Assembly: GCA_922989275.2 (NCBI GenBank)
Contig: OV277868.1
Span: 17,480,291-17,544,290 of the forward strand
Direction of reading: 5' to 3'
DNA: 64,000 nucleotides
From: Gari tellinella
Lineage: Eukaryota > Mollusca > Bivalvia > Cardiida > Psammobiidae
A program made the position numbers and the translations under genes. The notes beneath the pieces are model-generated. The model did no database searches. It worked only from the letters and a program-made list of their open reading frames with translations, and was not told where the DNA came from. How positions within the stretch are numbered: position 1 is the stretch's first letter; each line of letters starts with the position of its first letter. Positions 37,195-48,310 of the stretch are shown here, one piece after another.

Positions 37195-38000
37195 GTAAGT
37201 TTATTTAAGAAACTATTTATTTCGATTATATTAACTGGCGTAAAACTATAACGTGTTTTGCATTTAAAAGCATCAGCTTATTGTATGTCAACAACGTACT
37301 TCTAACATTGTTTTTTGTTCTTGTTTTTATTTTGTTTGTGTTTGTTTTGGGGTATTTTTTTCGTTTTTTTCGGGGGGGGGGGGGGGATTAGTCAGCAATT
37401 AATTGTTAAGCTTTATTTCCCACAAAAATGACTAGGTAAGGAATATGACAGATATTGATTACCAGAACAAATGTTATTCAGAAATCAATGAACGGTTTCT
37501 AACATGCACTATGCATACAACGAAATAAGTCACTGAGTTTTTTAACCAAAGACAATTTACTAGCTACATTTTGTATTTGGGTCATCGGTCTTTCGGTCGC
37601 ATCTTTGTAATTGAAATAAATCATTAGCCATAAGAAGTGAATGCGTATCTCATGAAATGGGTATCTCATGACCTTTTTGCTACCGGAAATTATTAATAAC
37701 TATTGAACTCTGTGCTTTCTGTGTCAAAGATGCGTCGGCAGTTTTGACATTTTGTTAACTTTCTTAGCTCTTTCATGATCAAATTACTCGGGGAGATTTT
37801 TACCCGTTCACCGCTTTAGTGTCGTCTGCTTTGGTATTTTTGTCTGGAAGACAAGTTTCAAAGTTAGATTTAAGGTTGTATGACTTTAAGGCGTCATTGA
37901 GGGTGATAGGGTTAACGACATATCGCAATACACTTACACGAGTATTAAACTTGATATTAATTGCTAAGAAACTATTGCGTCTAACGAGTAATACTATTTT

Positions 38001-38229
38001 AACCCCTGCACTGCCGTGACGTCATCAATTTCAAACAATTGTCGTCTGCTTTTATTTCTCAAATTTAATTTTTAGGTATTTTGATTTAAGAAATATTGAA
38101 ATTAGTGTTAAACAGTTTGCAAATAACCATCGTACACTCGGCAGTGAAGAGGTTAACACAAGGATCCTGTGTAGAACATACATTTTCAAACAGTGTAGCC
38201 CAAGATCAGAAGAATCCTACACTGTTTGC
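38001..38229. mobile_element. TTAACCC-type MITE plus adjoining hairpin fragment
   Basis: 38001-38154 runs from 'aacccctgcactgccgtgacgtca' to 'actcggcagtgaagaggttaa', a relative of 1424-1637 without the hairpin centre. A shortened hairpin follows at 38187-38229 (CAAACAGTGTAG...CTACACTGTTTG). Lies in intron 1 of gene B. Confidence 0.5.
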
Positions 38230-38849
38230 CAATTAAGACTAGTATTTATTTAACTTTATAGCATCCCCAGTAGACAGCTTTATGTTTTAGTAACTAAAAT
38301 TATCCAAAAGAGAACCTAATAATCCACCAGAGATATTTAGTGTTAAAACAGTTAGTTAATTTATTTTTAAAAACCGTATTTTATTTATGTTGTTAAAATA
38401 TATGTTGTAAATATATGCCGAATGGCCATTATATTTGATACAAAGTGTTCGCACAATATGTTTCGCTGGTCACATATTGCACTCAACTGTTGTTGTTGTT
38501 GTTTTTTTAAGTAACAGCATGAATACAGACTGTCAATAATGCATAGAATCTTAGAGAATTGTACTTGATTACTTAATTAGCTAACAATTTAATTACCCTA
38601 ATCAAACTGATGGAAACATTACAAATGTGATCCACAACTTTTTTAATTTGACTGTAACAAAATATGTACACCAGACAGCATTACTGTATATTATATACTA
38701 TTTTGTTCATAAGGTTCCAAGTGTTCCATACTTTATTTTTATAGTAAACCTCTTCTAATGGGATTGTTTCCTGTTGTTTTGCTTTATCGTCACTTACCTT
38801 TGGCAGGATGCAATGTGGGACCTATGCAACATATAAAACGTATTGTCAG

Positions 38850-39087
38850 GGGCCCGTTTTATAAAATTTCGGACAAAAACAGTCGTGTGTCAAAACTTTA
38901 AAATGCGTTCATTTTCTGATTTCTCTTTTTAATCCTGTCTTGTGACATCTCTTTGAAATCGTCTTTCTAAGACAATTCCAAAGAGATATAACAAAACAGG
39001 ATTAGATGGAGTAATCATTATCAATTGAGAACTTTCGAATCTGACTTACGACAATATTTATCGTACGTTGTTTCGTTAGACGGGCCC
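38850..39087. mobile_element. GGGCCCG-ended MITE next to exon 2 of gene B
   Basis: Ends GGGCCCGTTTTATAA and 'tttcgttagacgggccc'. Internal hairpin arms are 'taatcctgtcttgtgacatctcttt' and 'aaagagatataacaaaacaggatta'. It stops 17 nt before the first base of exon 2, leaving only the pyrimidine tract and AG. Confidence 0.8.
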
Positions 39088-39104
39088 TTGTTGTTTTGTT
39101 TCAG

Positions 39105-39201
39105 CGTCACTGACCTATGGCAAGATACACTGTGAGACGTATGCAACTTATAAAACATACTGTCCAGATGGGTACTACTGCTGCAACGACGACAAATGCT
39201 G
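39105..39201 (+). CDS. CYYR1/Shisa-like gene B, exon 2 (Cys-rich ectodomain)
   Basis: A 97-nt exon between 'ttgttttgtttcag' and 'gtaatt', phase 1 in and phase 2 out. It encodes residues 16-48, ASLTYGKIHCETY...YCPDGYYCCNDDKCC, with six Cys. Compared with genes A and C the first Cys is missing (Gly21 aligns with it). The order YC-DGY-CC-CC is kept. The short spacing to the upstream MITE is noted there. Confidence 0.85.
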
Positions 39202-41311
39202 GTAATTACGAGGGTAGTTCAAAAAGTTCTGATACTATATCAATAACTTCATTATAATAAGTACAAAATGCATGTGTTATAGGATATTTATGATATTACA
39301 TGAGTGTTCATAATTTATTTGATTTATTGAACGAGTCTTTTTATCGCAGCCTATGAGGTCAAGTTAATGCTAGGCGCAAAATAAGTACATGTAGATCTAT
39401 ACAGGAAAAAGTTGTTCCAAATGAACCCCGTTCCCTAGTATAATGCTAATGTTATTATATGAACTAATAAAATTTTTAATGAAGATCTAATATTGATTAG
39501 TTACACCAAAAATCAATAGATTTAATCTAACTGAAGGACTGAAGACATTAGATATTGAACGCACGGAACGCATTTTAATGACGTCATAAGTAAACGACGT
39601 CTAGGTGTACCTCATTTGCATAGTTATTCAACTAGTTATATATGACAAATAAACAACGAGTGTTATTCAACGCGTTCGAAGAAACATATCCACTTTCGTC
39701 TTAAGCAAAATAAGAAATGTTGTTTTTGAAAAATGAGATTTTAGGCAGTTAACTCTTTAAACAGAAATAAAATTTGCTTTACATTACAGTTTAGCATAAA
39801 CTGATAAATTTCAGAAAAAAGGAAACTATACTCTTTAAGAATGTATTACTTCAAAAATAATGTCTGCAAAGTGCTATGTTCCAGCGTCTTCGAGCTTCTT
39901 CTTTAGGTTCATGTTGTGACTCATCGAGTCATATGATCTGATCGTGCATTATACCATCGTGTAAGCAAAATATTGCTCTTTAAAATGATATATCACACAT
40001 GCAATTTGCACTAATTATATTGAAGTTATCGATCCAGTATCAAAAATATCTGAACAACACTCGTATACGCAATTACACTAATCAATGCATTACTTAATCT
40101 TAGGTGCCTATTGTTTTTATAACAACATATATTATAATCGAATTTTGAATAATGTATCCATCGGTAATTGTATATACAATACGACTCAAGAACGACATTT
40201 ATTATTATCGCATATATTTCTTGCTGTCTGTTAGAGTTTGGTTTTACGGCACTGTGACACATGAAATGATCATATGGCGCCGAGATTTGTTTTTGTTTCA
40301 TGAAACAGTCAGCATGGCTCTGGCTGGTTTCCAATACCACTTCTAATGCAAATTATTAAATGCTTGTTCACAGAATGCAGAGCCTCATATTTTTCCTTCG
40401 AGGCGGTCGTTCATCTTTAATATGTATAAGAGGAATGAAACGGGAGACAAACAGTCTAAATCCTCATCAAGCATAAACTAACACAAATGTTTAACTCTTT
40501 GTTACACTTAGCCATCAAATGTTCGATCGGTTAACGTTTCAAATTAGTTCCCTTTATTTGCGCTAGTGGCTTTCCTCCAAGCCTGATGCGTAAGTGGCTG
40601 CATCGACTGCAAAAAACAGGATGACGCTTGCTGCGTATATTATTTTTCACTAAACTCTCTTGTCATCAAGTCTCCCATTTTTCATCTGTTGATGTTGTTG
40701 TTGTTCCAAAGAAGGTTTTACGTCCACTCGAAGACATATATTAACGCATCCTCCAATGCCTTGCGATCCTGGTTTACATCATCTCACCTTCGTCTCATCC
40801 AAAGGACTTGGTCTGGTGGGGGTCAAACTGACGACCCCTTGTACCACAGTTGTGAGGAGGGAATCTTTATTCAGAGGGTCGTTTTGGGAAGGGAGCACTG
40901 CATGAGTGCATCTTTAGAATGTGCGTTGCTCTGTTATATCTTCCGATGACTCTGACATTGACCTACACTTCTAATAGGAATAAAGAATAAATCTTGTCTG
41001 GCGCATATTTTTCTGTACAACACCAGTATTTAGTTGAGTATATCATAAAATGGTGGACCGTTCCAACATTTTCAGGCAAAATTCTACCCTGACCACGGTC
41101 TTTGACCTTATATGAACAAAAATGTCAGTGACATATTTCTACACAACTTCAGTTAGAGATGCTAAAATGTGTGGGTGAGTACTTTTTTGGGATAGCATAG
41201 TGTGACAAACATATTTGAAATAAATGTGACCTTGACCTGTGACCTCAAATATGTATAAAATAAAAGATATTATTTCAAGTACAAGTTATCTAGGGTAAAA
41301 TCAGAAGCCAT
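39202..41311. other. Intron 2 of gene B
   Basis: Holds a dispersed 'ggttttacggcac' motif at 40230-40280, duplicated-intron similarity to copy A at 40366-40450, and a fragment of the 'ctctacaacgaccctcc' MITE right end at 40854-40905 (gaggagggaatc...gggaagggagcactgca). No other exon supported. Confidence 0.45.
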
Positions 41312-41550
41312 GGGCCTGTCTTATGAAACGTAGTACAATAAAAACGGTCATAAATCAAATAAAATAGGCCTCATTTCTGATTTCTCCATCTAATCCTGTC
41401 TTGTAACATCTCTTTGGAATTGTATTTTCAAGATGATTTCAAAGACATGCAACAAGACAGGATAAGATGGAGAAAAAGATAATAATTGAGAATTTTAGAA
41501 ACTGACTTAAGACAATATTTTGTCGTACGACGTTTTGTAACACAGAACCC
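41312..41550. mobile_element. GGGCCTG-ended MITE next to exon 3 of gene B
   Basis: Same family as 38850-39087; ends GGGCCTGTCTTATGAAACG and 'cgttttgtaacacagaaccc', hairpin arms around 'taatcctgtcttgtaacatctctttgg'. Ends 32 nt before exon 3. Confidence 0.75.
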
Positions 41551-41582
41551 AGGTTATTAATAAGTCGCCTTGAACATTTCAG

Positions 41583-41730
41583 TTTGCCGTCAAACGACCA
41601 AAATGCAGCAGTCATAATCAATATCGATGTCGAATCGATAATCCGAGCTGGTCCTGTCGCTGGTATTACTATAGGAGGCATTGTCGGACTTATTTTTCTC
41701 ATTGGGTCGGCCGTGTTATGTATGGGTTAA
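41583..41730 (+). CDS. CYYR1/Shisa-like gene B, exon 3 (transmembrane) and stop
   Basis: Acceptor 'gaacatttcag' is followed by a base completing Cys48. The frame reads CLPSNDQNAAVI, INIDVESIIRAGP, then a membrane segment GITIGGIVGLIFLIGSAVL ending CMG before TAA at 41728-41730. A donor (GAGCG|GTAGGT) follows at 41736, so a small 3'UTR piece belongs to the exon. GxxxG-like small residues in the membrane segment could favour helix packing. Alignment with gene A exon 3 is clear up to the membrane segment, but the stop falls earlier here and the basic RDKK stop-transfer is absent. Confidence 0.85.
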
Positions 41731-41909
41731 GAGCGGTAGGTATTCATTTCAATGTTTAGTATTGTCCGACCTTTCTGACCTGTCAGAGTTATTTTTAGAA
41801 CAGAATAGTTCAAAATGGTAAATAGATAACAGGGTAACATCGGATCTATATAGTCGTACACTTTCGAACTTGAGATAAGCATGATCCTCGTGCTGCAAGA
41901 GACAGCTGC

Positions 41910-42136
41910 GCTAATTTTACTAAAATGTTTTTCTTTCACAATAAACGTGTTTATGCTAAAACTATTATGTCCATTGCCAACAGGTTGGAGCCAGATCAGA
42001 CGCCGGATAACCCGGCGTCTGATCTGGCTCTAACCTGTTTGCCACCTAGATTAAAAAGATAAAATTATTGTTCTACAGTTTAGTGCATTGTGTTTGCGTT
42101 TATTCGGGAAATAATAATCATGTCTCCTCTACTGTA
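41910..42136. mobile_element. CAGTGGAGAA-family MITE, left end eroded
   Basis: 'aataaacgtgtttatgctaaaactatta' on the left, hairpin 41976-42042 (AGGTTGGAGCCAGATCAG...), right end 'ctcctctactgta'. Confidence 0.65.
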
Positions 42137-42339
42137 CATTACGCACAATAAATACATAGTTTCGTATCCCTGGCTGATTGTACGGAAATCAACGAGTACG
42201 GTTATCATCCCTTTTAAAAGTTTAGAATGTTCCAGTCTAAACAAAACTCTGACAGGTCAGAAGAAAACACTAATACATACATGTATATGTAAACCATGGT
42301 TACAAATTGTTACGCTGTCCATTATCTCCATGATTAACA

Positions 42340-42465
42340 CATTTATTTCAAGTGGATTATTTCATGCTTATATATTGGATAAGCTCCATATTGGTGTAAG
42401 GGGTGCTTGCATTTTGCGGCGTCTGTTCAAAGCCCCCCCCCCCCCCCCCCCCTGTTTACCTATGT
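42340..42465. mobile_element. Eroded TTAAC-type MITE with poly-C
   Basis: Shares 'catgcttatatattggat' with 36193-36418 and keeps 'ttttgcggcgtctg' and 'tgtttacctatgt'. A 20-nt C run (42433-42452) replaces part of the hairpin. Confidence 0.45.
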
Positions 42466-43032
42466 TCCTTTTATAAGCATAAATATGTAAAAAGAATCGT
42501 GTAACTCAGAAACCTGTAATATGTTGTTTTCTACGCATTTCGAGCACTGTGTACGCTTTGTTACGATCGGTGTCGTTTTTGTAAAATGTATTGAGTCAGC
42601 CAAACGGACTAGATCCAAATCTTTCGCGAGTTTTATGAAATCCACTTTAGTTCTCTCTTACGTTCGCCATTATATGTTAAAATAAATTACCTCTGTCTCG
42701 TTTTGTTACGTTCTATTTAAATATGCTATGTTCACCAAATTATGCTGTATCTTCTACGATTATGGTTTTCTAGATTTAAGCAAGTGTGTTAGGTTTTAAG
42801 TACAAAAGTATATGAAATGATGTACGGTTCATACGAAACACAATATTATAATCCAAGAAGGTGATTGCAATGCTACATTAGCAGCTCAGTTGAATGCATA
42901 CATGTATACAATTGCTCGGAAAGTGGAACAGAAGTGGGCACTATTGACAAAGATCTCCTGAAATTTCGAATCAAGGTCAGCAAAATTGAATATATGTGTC
43001 TATTTCACTGTTGTCATAAATATTTATTTCAG

Positions 43033-43110
43033 AGCAAGCATCAACCAAAACACAGGGGAGACCTGCTCTTAAATGATAATTTTACCAGTACATTGAGTTA
43101 AACTTTATCG
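43033..43110 (+). other. Probable 3'UTR exon 4 of gene B
   Basis: Acceptor 'tatttatttcag' at 43021-43032 matches the acceptor of exon 4 in copy A, and the first ~25 exon bases align. It lies after the stop codon, so is untranslated. The 3' end is not defined. Confidence 0.4.
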
Positions 43111-43354
43111 GCAAGATGAGCAAATACATGTAGTTTACATTTATTATTGGCCATACAATCCTTAGTTGGATGGCCGTTTTCTGATCATGATCATATGGTC
43201 TTTATATCGTTGTAAATGAAACTTACCCACAGGAACAGTTAAGAATGAAGTGATGATGTCTACTGTGATCAAATGATTTTAACTTAATTTTATACTTGTG
43301 AATCCCTGTTTAATCTATATTTCAGCTTCCTTTTTACCTTATTGTATTTGAGTG

Positions 43355-43630
43355 TACGGTGTTCCCTCTCTATAACGGCCCTCCGAAAAACGATTCATTC
43401 CTTACAAAAATTCTTGTCACTGTTTCCCCAAACAAGACAATTACGTCTTATGCTTTCATTGCTGCAATATCGTCTGCATAACATTGTTTAAACCTTTTTT
43501 TCTCATAGTTACGTTTTGACATTTTGACAGAAATAAAACCATAAAGACGAGTGACAAACGGTTTGAACCAACGTGTTCAAACTGAACGGCATATACTCTT
43601 AGGGTGTTGTTGAAGAGAGGGAGCACTGTA
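43355..43630. mobile_element. 'Ctctacaacgaccctcc' family MITE without hairpin
   Basis: Left 'tacggtgttccctctctataacggccctcc', right 'gttgttgaagagagggagcactgta'. The centre keeps only 'gacaaacggtttgaac' and 'gttcaaactg': the hairpin has been reduced to its outer tips. Confidence 0.7.
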
Positions 43631-44556
43631 AAACCACATGTAGCAGTAATATTAAACGACCCTAGTTCTGCAGTATATTGTTTCGCAGAACCAGGACAAA
43701 ACATTTTTTATCAAGAATATTTTGTTAATGTATTATAATGATACATAATCTTTGAAATAATTTTGTTTATAACATGCTTCTGTTACTTTATACAAACCCA
43801 CATTCTTTTCATCTGCCGACATAATGACAATAACGAACAGTTTGACCGGAAAAGACGTCACGTTACTCAGTGCCTGATCTATTTATAGACTGGTTGGCAA
43901 TGTCATTGCAATGTTTTGATTTCTATAGGATGCGTTTTGCATTTTGTAAAGTTTAAACGGGAATGAAAGACGTTTTCAATTTTGCACATGTACAAAATGT
44001 ACCTACACCAAACAAAACGTTAACAATAACGTAAAGGACTAGATGTATACGTACATTCCTTTTTATAACAGTATCGATACAGAAACCATTATTCTGTGCA
44101 TTGTTATCTGAACCTCTTTATTTAATCCCAACCATCGCACGTAGCACACAATTCTTATATGGATGAGTTTGGTTTTACGGCAAAAAAAAGTCATAAAGCG
44201 CCGAAGATTAATAATGGATGATTGGACGATATGGTGATGATTTCAGGAAGATGCTTTTGGCTATTCTCATTCGTTGACCAGCAGCGCAAAGGATAACAAA
44301 TACGCAGATGCATTCCTTTTAGTTCTTGGCAGAGTAGATAATCTCGGTCTAATAAACAGAGCAGAATCACTATGACAAGTATGCCCAAGGACTGCGGCAA
44401 AGTAGGAAGGCTTCTTCGGGCAATCTTTAGAAGCATAACTAGAATGGCGTGAAACAAAGCACGTTTCAATATTATATTATACATATGTATGTATATATAT
44501 ATATATATAAACGGAAATGCAAAGGTCCGACAAAAGTCGGTCCGGTACAAGTTAAG

Positions 44557-44785
44557 ATATATATCGAATTAAAAAATAAGAAAGATTATGCCTTTGTTTA
44601 AAAAATATTTAATAAAAACATTACGCTCCTCTACTAAACTAGTTTCGCCTTTCGGCTCCTCAGTAGTCAGATTGACTACTGAGGAGCCGAAAGGCGAAAC
44701 TAGTTTAGTAGAGGAGCGTAATGTTTTTATTAAATATTTTTTAAACAAAGGCATAATCTTTCTTATTTTTTAATTCGATATATAT
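44557..44785. repeat. Perfect 113-bp inverted repeat with 3-nt loop
   Basis: Left arm 44557-44669 and right arm 44673-44785 are exact reverse complements around the loop GAT. (TA)n tracts lie outside on both sides. Each strand therefore contains the same 61-codon open frame, differing only at the loop codons, with no recognisable domain; the frame is a consequence of the palindrome. Most likely a young foldback element. Confidence 0.95.
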
Positions 44786-44845
44786 ATATATATATATGTA
44801 TTTCCATTCTGGTTCACATGCATACTCCTGCACATACAATTCTTG

Positions 44846-45088
44846 GACCCTTTCACTCTCAATGACGTGATGAGGCGCATTTACAAACAGCTTTGATTCT
44901 GATCAGACGTTGCTTATATTTACGTCTGATCAGGATCAAATTTGTTTGCCACTTGTTTTGAAATTACGCCAGTAATACTGCATTAAATATATCTTGGGGA
45001 CGATATTGCAAACAACAATTGTGAAGTAGATGCCAAAATGGCGGTGACGGGAGAAAATCCTCACAATAAATTTGATCATGAAAGGGTT
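44846..45088. mobile_element. ACCCTTT-CTCAATGACG family MITE
   Basis: 'gaccctttcactctcaatgacgtg' at left, 'aatggcggtgacgggag...catgaaagggttaaa' at right, hairpin 44884-44949 with a loosened centre. Confidence 0.65.
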
Positions 45089-45180
45089 AAATCGTCATAA
45101 CAGTTTGGTTTTCAATCCCAATATGTAATATTATTTAACTTCTTCCATGCCTTGTTATACCCAGACTACAATAGTCATTT

Positions 45181-45236
45181 GCAAACAGTTTGGGTCATGA
45201 TCAGACAAAGCGTAACGACTTTTCTGACCAGGATCG
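45181..45236. repeat. Degenerate hairpin copy
   Basis: GCAAACAGTTTGGGTCATGATCAG opposite 'tctgaccaggatcg'; the inner stem is mismatched and the outer right arm is lost. Confidence 0.5.
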
Positions 45237-45560
45237 AAGATAATTATGTCAGAAAACCGAGATTAGACAGTGCAGTCAGTAACTGTCGATCTAGATCTAC
45301 ATTGTTTTAAAAAAGCGTCAATGTACGGTATTAGCAGGTAAAGGAGTAAATCTTTCAACAGAGTTAGCCACACATGTATTGTTCATGTCGTCAAAATAAC
45401 TTACAAATATATATATAGATCTATTCAGAAATGATTCTTCTTCTGGGAAGTGTTATAGATCTAGGTCATTATAATTGCAAACTAAGGTACTTTTAGAAGA
45501 AAGCATAATACCGGGTATCTGTATCCGGTTCAGTTTGAAATGGAAATAACAGTTAAAGCG

Positions 45561-45806
45561 TACAGTGGGTAAAGCTTTATTCTTTCCCAATAAACGCGTT
45601 TACACTAAAACTATTATTTATATTACAAACAGTTTGGAGCTAGATCAGACATCGGGTAACCCGGCGTCTGATCAGGCTCCAAACTGTTTGCCACTACGAT
45701 AAACATCATTCATCAGGATTGTCCAAAAGTTGTATTTTTGTACGTTTTAGTGCTTTGCGTTTCGTTTGCGTTTAAACGGGAAAGAATATTGTCTTCTCCA
45801 CGGTAG
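45561..45806. mobile_element. CAGTGGAGAA-family MITE
   Basis: Ends TACAGTGGGTAAAGC and 'tcttctccacggta'; hairpin 45625-45691 (TTTGGAGCTAGATCAGACATCGGG...CCCGGCGTCTGATC). Confidence 0.8.
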
Positions 45807-46850
45807 ACGCGTTTATTGGGAAAGGGGGTAACCGGAGAAGGGCTAAATCTTTCAACAACGTTAGCCAAAAACATGTATCATTGTTCATGTCGTCAAAACA
45901 ACTTCCAAAACAGATCAATTTAATAGAAATGGGTTCGTCTTCTTGGAAGTCTAATATATTTAAGTAAAGCCATTATAGTTGCCAACTAAGGCATCAGATT
46001 ATTCTTTTCGAAGAACAGAATGCGGTCGAGCACAACATAAACTCTGTATACGCATACCCGATGTACTTACTTTGTTTGATTTGGATATACGACACTGCTA
46101 TACCATTAGGGCGTTCAAGTACCGTATCAGCGAACAGTAACGTTAACCGATGCAAACAACCCATATAGTATGACATCTAACGTTCACCTATACTCTTCAA
46201 TAATAACTCATTGCGCCCCAATGTTTATTAACCCTTCAAGGGTACGAACGATTTATGTGCGAATCTAAATAAAACAAGCAAAAGTACACTAATCAAGTGA
46301 AATTCATCAATTTTACCGCATATAAAAATAAGATTTAGCTGCCCAGATGTAAGCTGCTTTGTTTGATACATTAAGTATCGGAAAATGTTGGTTTATTGAT
46401 GAGAAAATAAGTCAGGACTGTTCGCTGGTTTTATTAAATTCATTTGGTAGCCATTTTGTTTTCCTTGTTGGCGATGACGAACTACCTCTGAGGCCGTTCG
46501 TGTCGTTCGCAATCGGTAACAGCCTAACGGCCGTTAAAGGTAAATTGTTACCGTTTTCTGTTGCAATCGATGGAATCGATACGGTACTTGAACGTGCTAC
46601 ATATTGTGTCATATATCGCCAATGTATATACATTGAAACCCCTCTAAACCGGAAACCTCTAAATACCGGAATTCTCTCTAAACCGGACAAAACATCTGGT
46701 CCCGTTTCGAATCCTTCTTTATTTAAACCCATTACACCATAAATACGCCTTTTTACTTATTTGTTTTATTCTTACACTGAAGAAAATATTTTGTACATTC
46801 TAGAAGATGATAGCTTAAAGCAGGTTGAAAGTAAAGCAGAATGCGCCTTA

Positions 46851-47394
46851 AAGGGACTCGCAACCGGATGGTGTACTTGTCAAAATAAAATAAAATACTC
46901 AAATAAAAGCAAATTTGTGGCATTAATTGGCTTCTGACATTTAAAAAATATGATCAGTCCAAAAAAAGTCTCAAGAATCGTCACCGAATCTTAGATTTTT
47001 AGATATTTTCCATCGTTTTTCTATACCGACTAGTAGACGGTATAGTTGTTGTTGTTGCTTCTCTACACGGGCTCAGACATAAACACGAGCCGAAATACGA
47101 AGTTGTATGCACTTTCGATCGCTACACATTGAAATACGTTAAATCGATCCGAGATAAACGGATAGTTCCGTGGTCCATTGGTCTAAGCGGTTTCCCCTAT
47201 TTTGCCTTCTGTCCGCCAATGCCGGGCCCCGGGATCGAATCCCACCAGAGACCAATATTTTTTTTTATTGAAATACATTTTTTTTAAACAGAATTTCTTA
47301 TCCTAAACTAATTCTTTACCATTTATATAAGCGTTTGACACATATTTACAAATTACTATTTTTAATGCACCATCTGGTTGCGAGTCGCTTTAAG
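46851..47394. mobile_element. TTAA-flanked element carrying a tRNA-like segment
   Basis: Inverted ends AGGGACTCGCAACCGGATGGTG and CACCATCTGGTTGCGAGTCGCT, flanked by TTAA on both sides, sit in the apex of the host hairpin 'gcgcc-TTAA-ggcgc'. TTAA duplication is typical of piggyBac- and Kolobok-type transposition. No transposase inside. A second, truncated copy is at 59400-59688. Confidence 0.7.
47164..47255 (+). repeat. tRNA-like sequence inside the TTAA element
   Basis: Box A-like TTGGTCTAAGCGG and box B-like GGGATCGAATCCC are 50 nt apart, followed by 'accagagacca' and a poly-T run (pol III terminator-like). The long interval is like a class II (Ser/Leu-type) tRNA with a long variable arm. 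The acceptor stem does not pair convincingly, so I call it tRNA-derived, not a functional tRNA. Confidence 0.5.
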
Positions 47395-47833
47395 GCGCAT
47401 TCTGCTTTACGTTCAACCTGCTTTAAGTGGTCAGCTATCTTCCATACTAGAAACAAGTCCATAGCCCTCTAAACCGGAAATCCCTCTAAACCGGACATTT
47501 TTGTTGTCCCCACACATGTTCGGTTTAGAGGGGTTTCACTGTACATGTACATGTAATTATGTACTCGTATGTTATGTTTTGTCAATGCAGGGATGTGTAG
47601 GTTATGTAGTTTTAATGGATCTCTAAACTGCTTGACTCTCATTGCTTAAATGAATAATGAATAATAAAATAATATAGTAAGATTGTTGGTTGGAAACTAA
47701 TCTGGTAAACACGCCGCACTAAGCACTCTGATGGTTTAGTTTTATAATCTAAACAGCGATTACTTCCCCTGTACCACCCAGAAATCGCTCATCATTGCTG
47801 ATGGCCAGAACCTGTACCTTTTATCATACTTAT

Positions 47834-48075
47834 TAACCCTTTAAATCTCAAAGAGGTCTTAAAACGCATTTGCAAACAGTTTTGATCCTGATCAGACGCC
47901 GCGAAACGCGGAGCAGGATCAAAAACTTTTGATACTTGTTTTGAATTTACATCAGGTACACTGCCTTAAATCTAACTTTGAAACGATATTGCAGACAACA
48001 ATATTGAACCAGATGACAATGTAGCGGTGAAGGGATAAAATCCTCACGATAATGTTGATCATGAAAGGATTAAAA
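47834..48075. mobile_element. ACCCTTT-CTCAATGACG family MITE
   Basis: 'aaccctttaaatctcaaagagg' at left, 'aatgtagcggtgaagggataaaatcctcac...catgaaaggatta' at right, hairpin 47872-47931 with a short inner stem. Confidence 0.6.
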
Positions 48076-48089
48076 CGGGGTATGTTCGT

Positions 48090-48310
48090 ACAGTGGAGAA
48101 TCTGTTATTTTTTCCCGTTTAAACGCAAACGAAACGCAAACACATAGCAGTAAAATGAAGAAAATTACAACTTCTTGACTATTCTGAATGTTTTTTTTAA
48201 CCTGGACGGCAACCAAGTTGGAGCCTGATCAGACGCCGGGTTACCCGGCGTCTGATCTGGCTCCAAACTGTTTGTAATAGAAATAATAGTTTTAGCGTAA
48301 ACGCCTTAAT
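48090..48310. mobile_element. CAGTGGAGAA-family MITE, right end lost
   Basis: Left 'tacagtggagaatctgttattttttcccgtttaaacgcaaacg', hairpin 48209-48274, right side fades at 'tttagcgtaaacgcc'. A second, eroded hairpin follows at 48345-48395. Confidence 0.65.

Larger units (their letters stand above)
32150..44110 (+). repeat. Copy B of the tandem segmental duplication
   Basis: Anchors as listed for copy A. Copy B is shorter (about 12 kb against 19 kb) because it lacks the large insertions of copy A. It carries its own MITEs, including two of the GGGCCC family next to exons. Similarity in non-coding parts is patchy, so the duplication is old. Confidence 0.75.
46629..47542. mobile_element. 'Ctctaaaccgg' MITE interrupted at its hairpin apex
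   Basis: Left 'acattgaaacccctctaaaccgg', right 'ccggacatttttg...agaggggtttcactgta'. The two halves of the GCTTAAAGCAGG hairpin (46812-46850 and 47394-47437) are separated by the TTAA element at 46851-47394. Joined, the halves resemble 23637-24022. Confidence 0.8.

Noticed and set aside
42090..42476. 128-codon plus-strand frame
   Set aside because: Spans the end of one MITE, an eroded second MITE and a poly-C run.
44569..44773. Two near-identical 61-codon proteins on opposite strands
   Set aside because: Automatic result of a perfect palindrome; no domain, no evidence of translation.
47164..47255. Functional tRNA gene
   Set aside because: Box A and B are recognisable but the acceptor stem does not pair well and the sequence is embedded in a repeat element.
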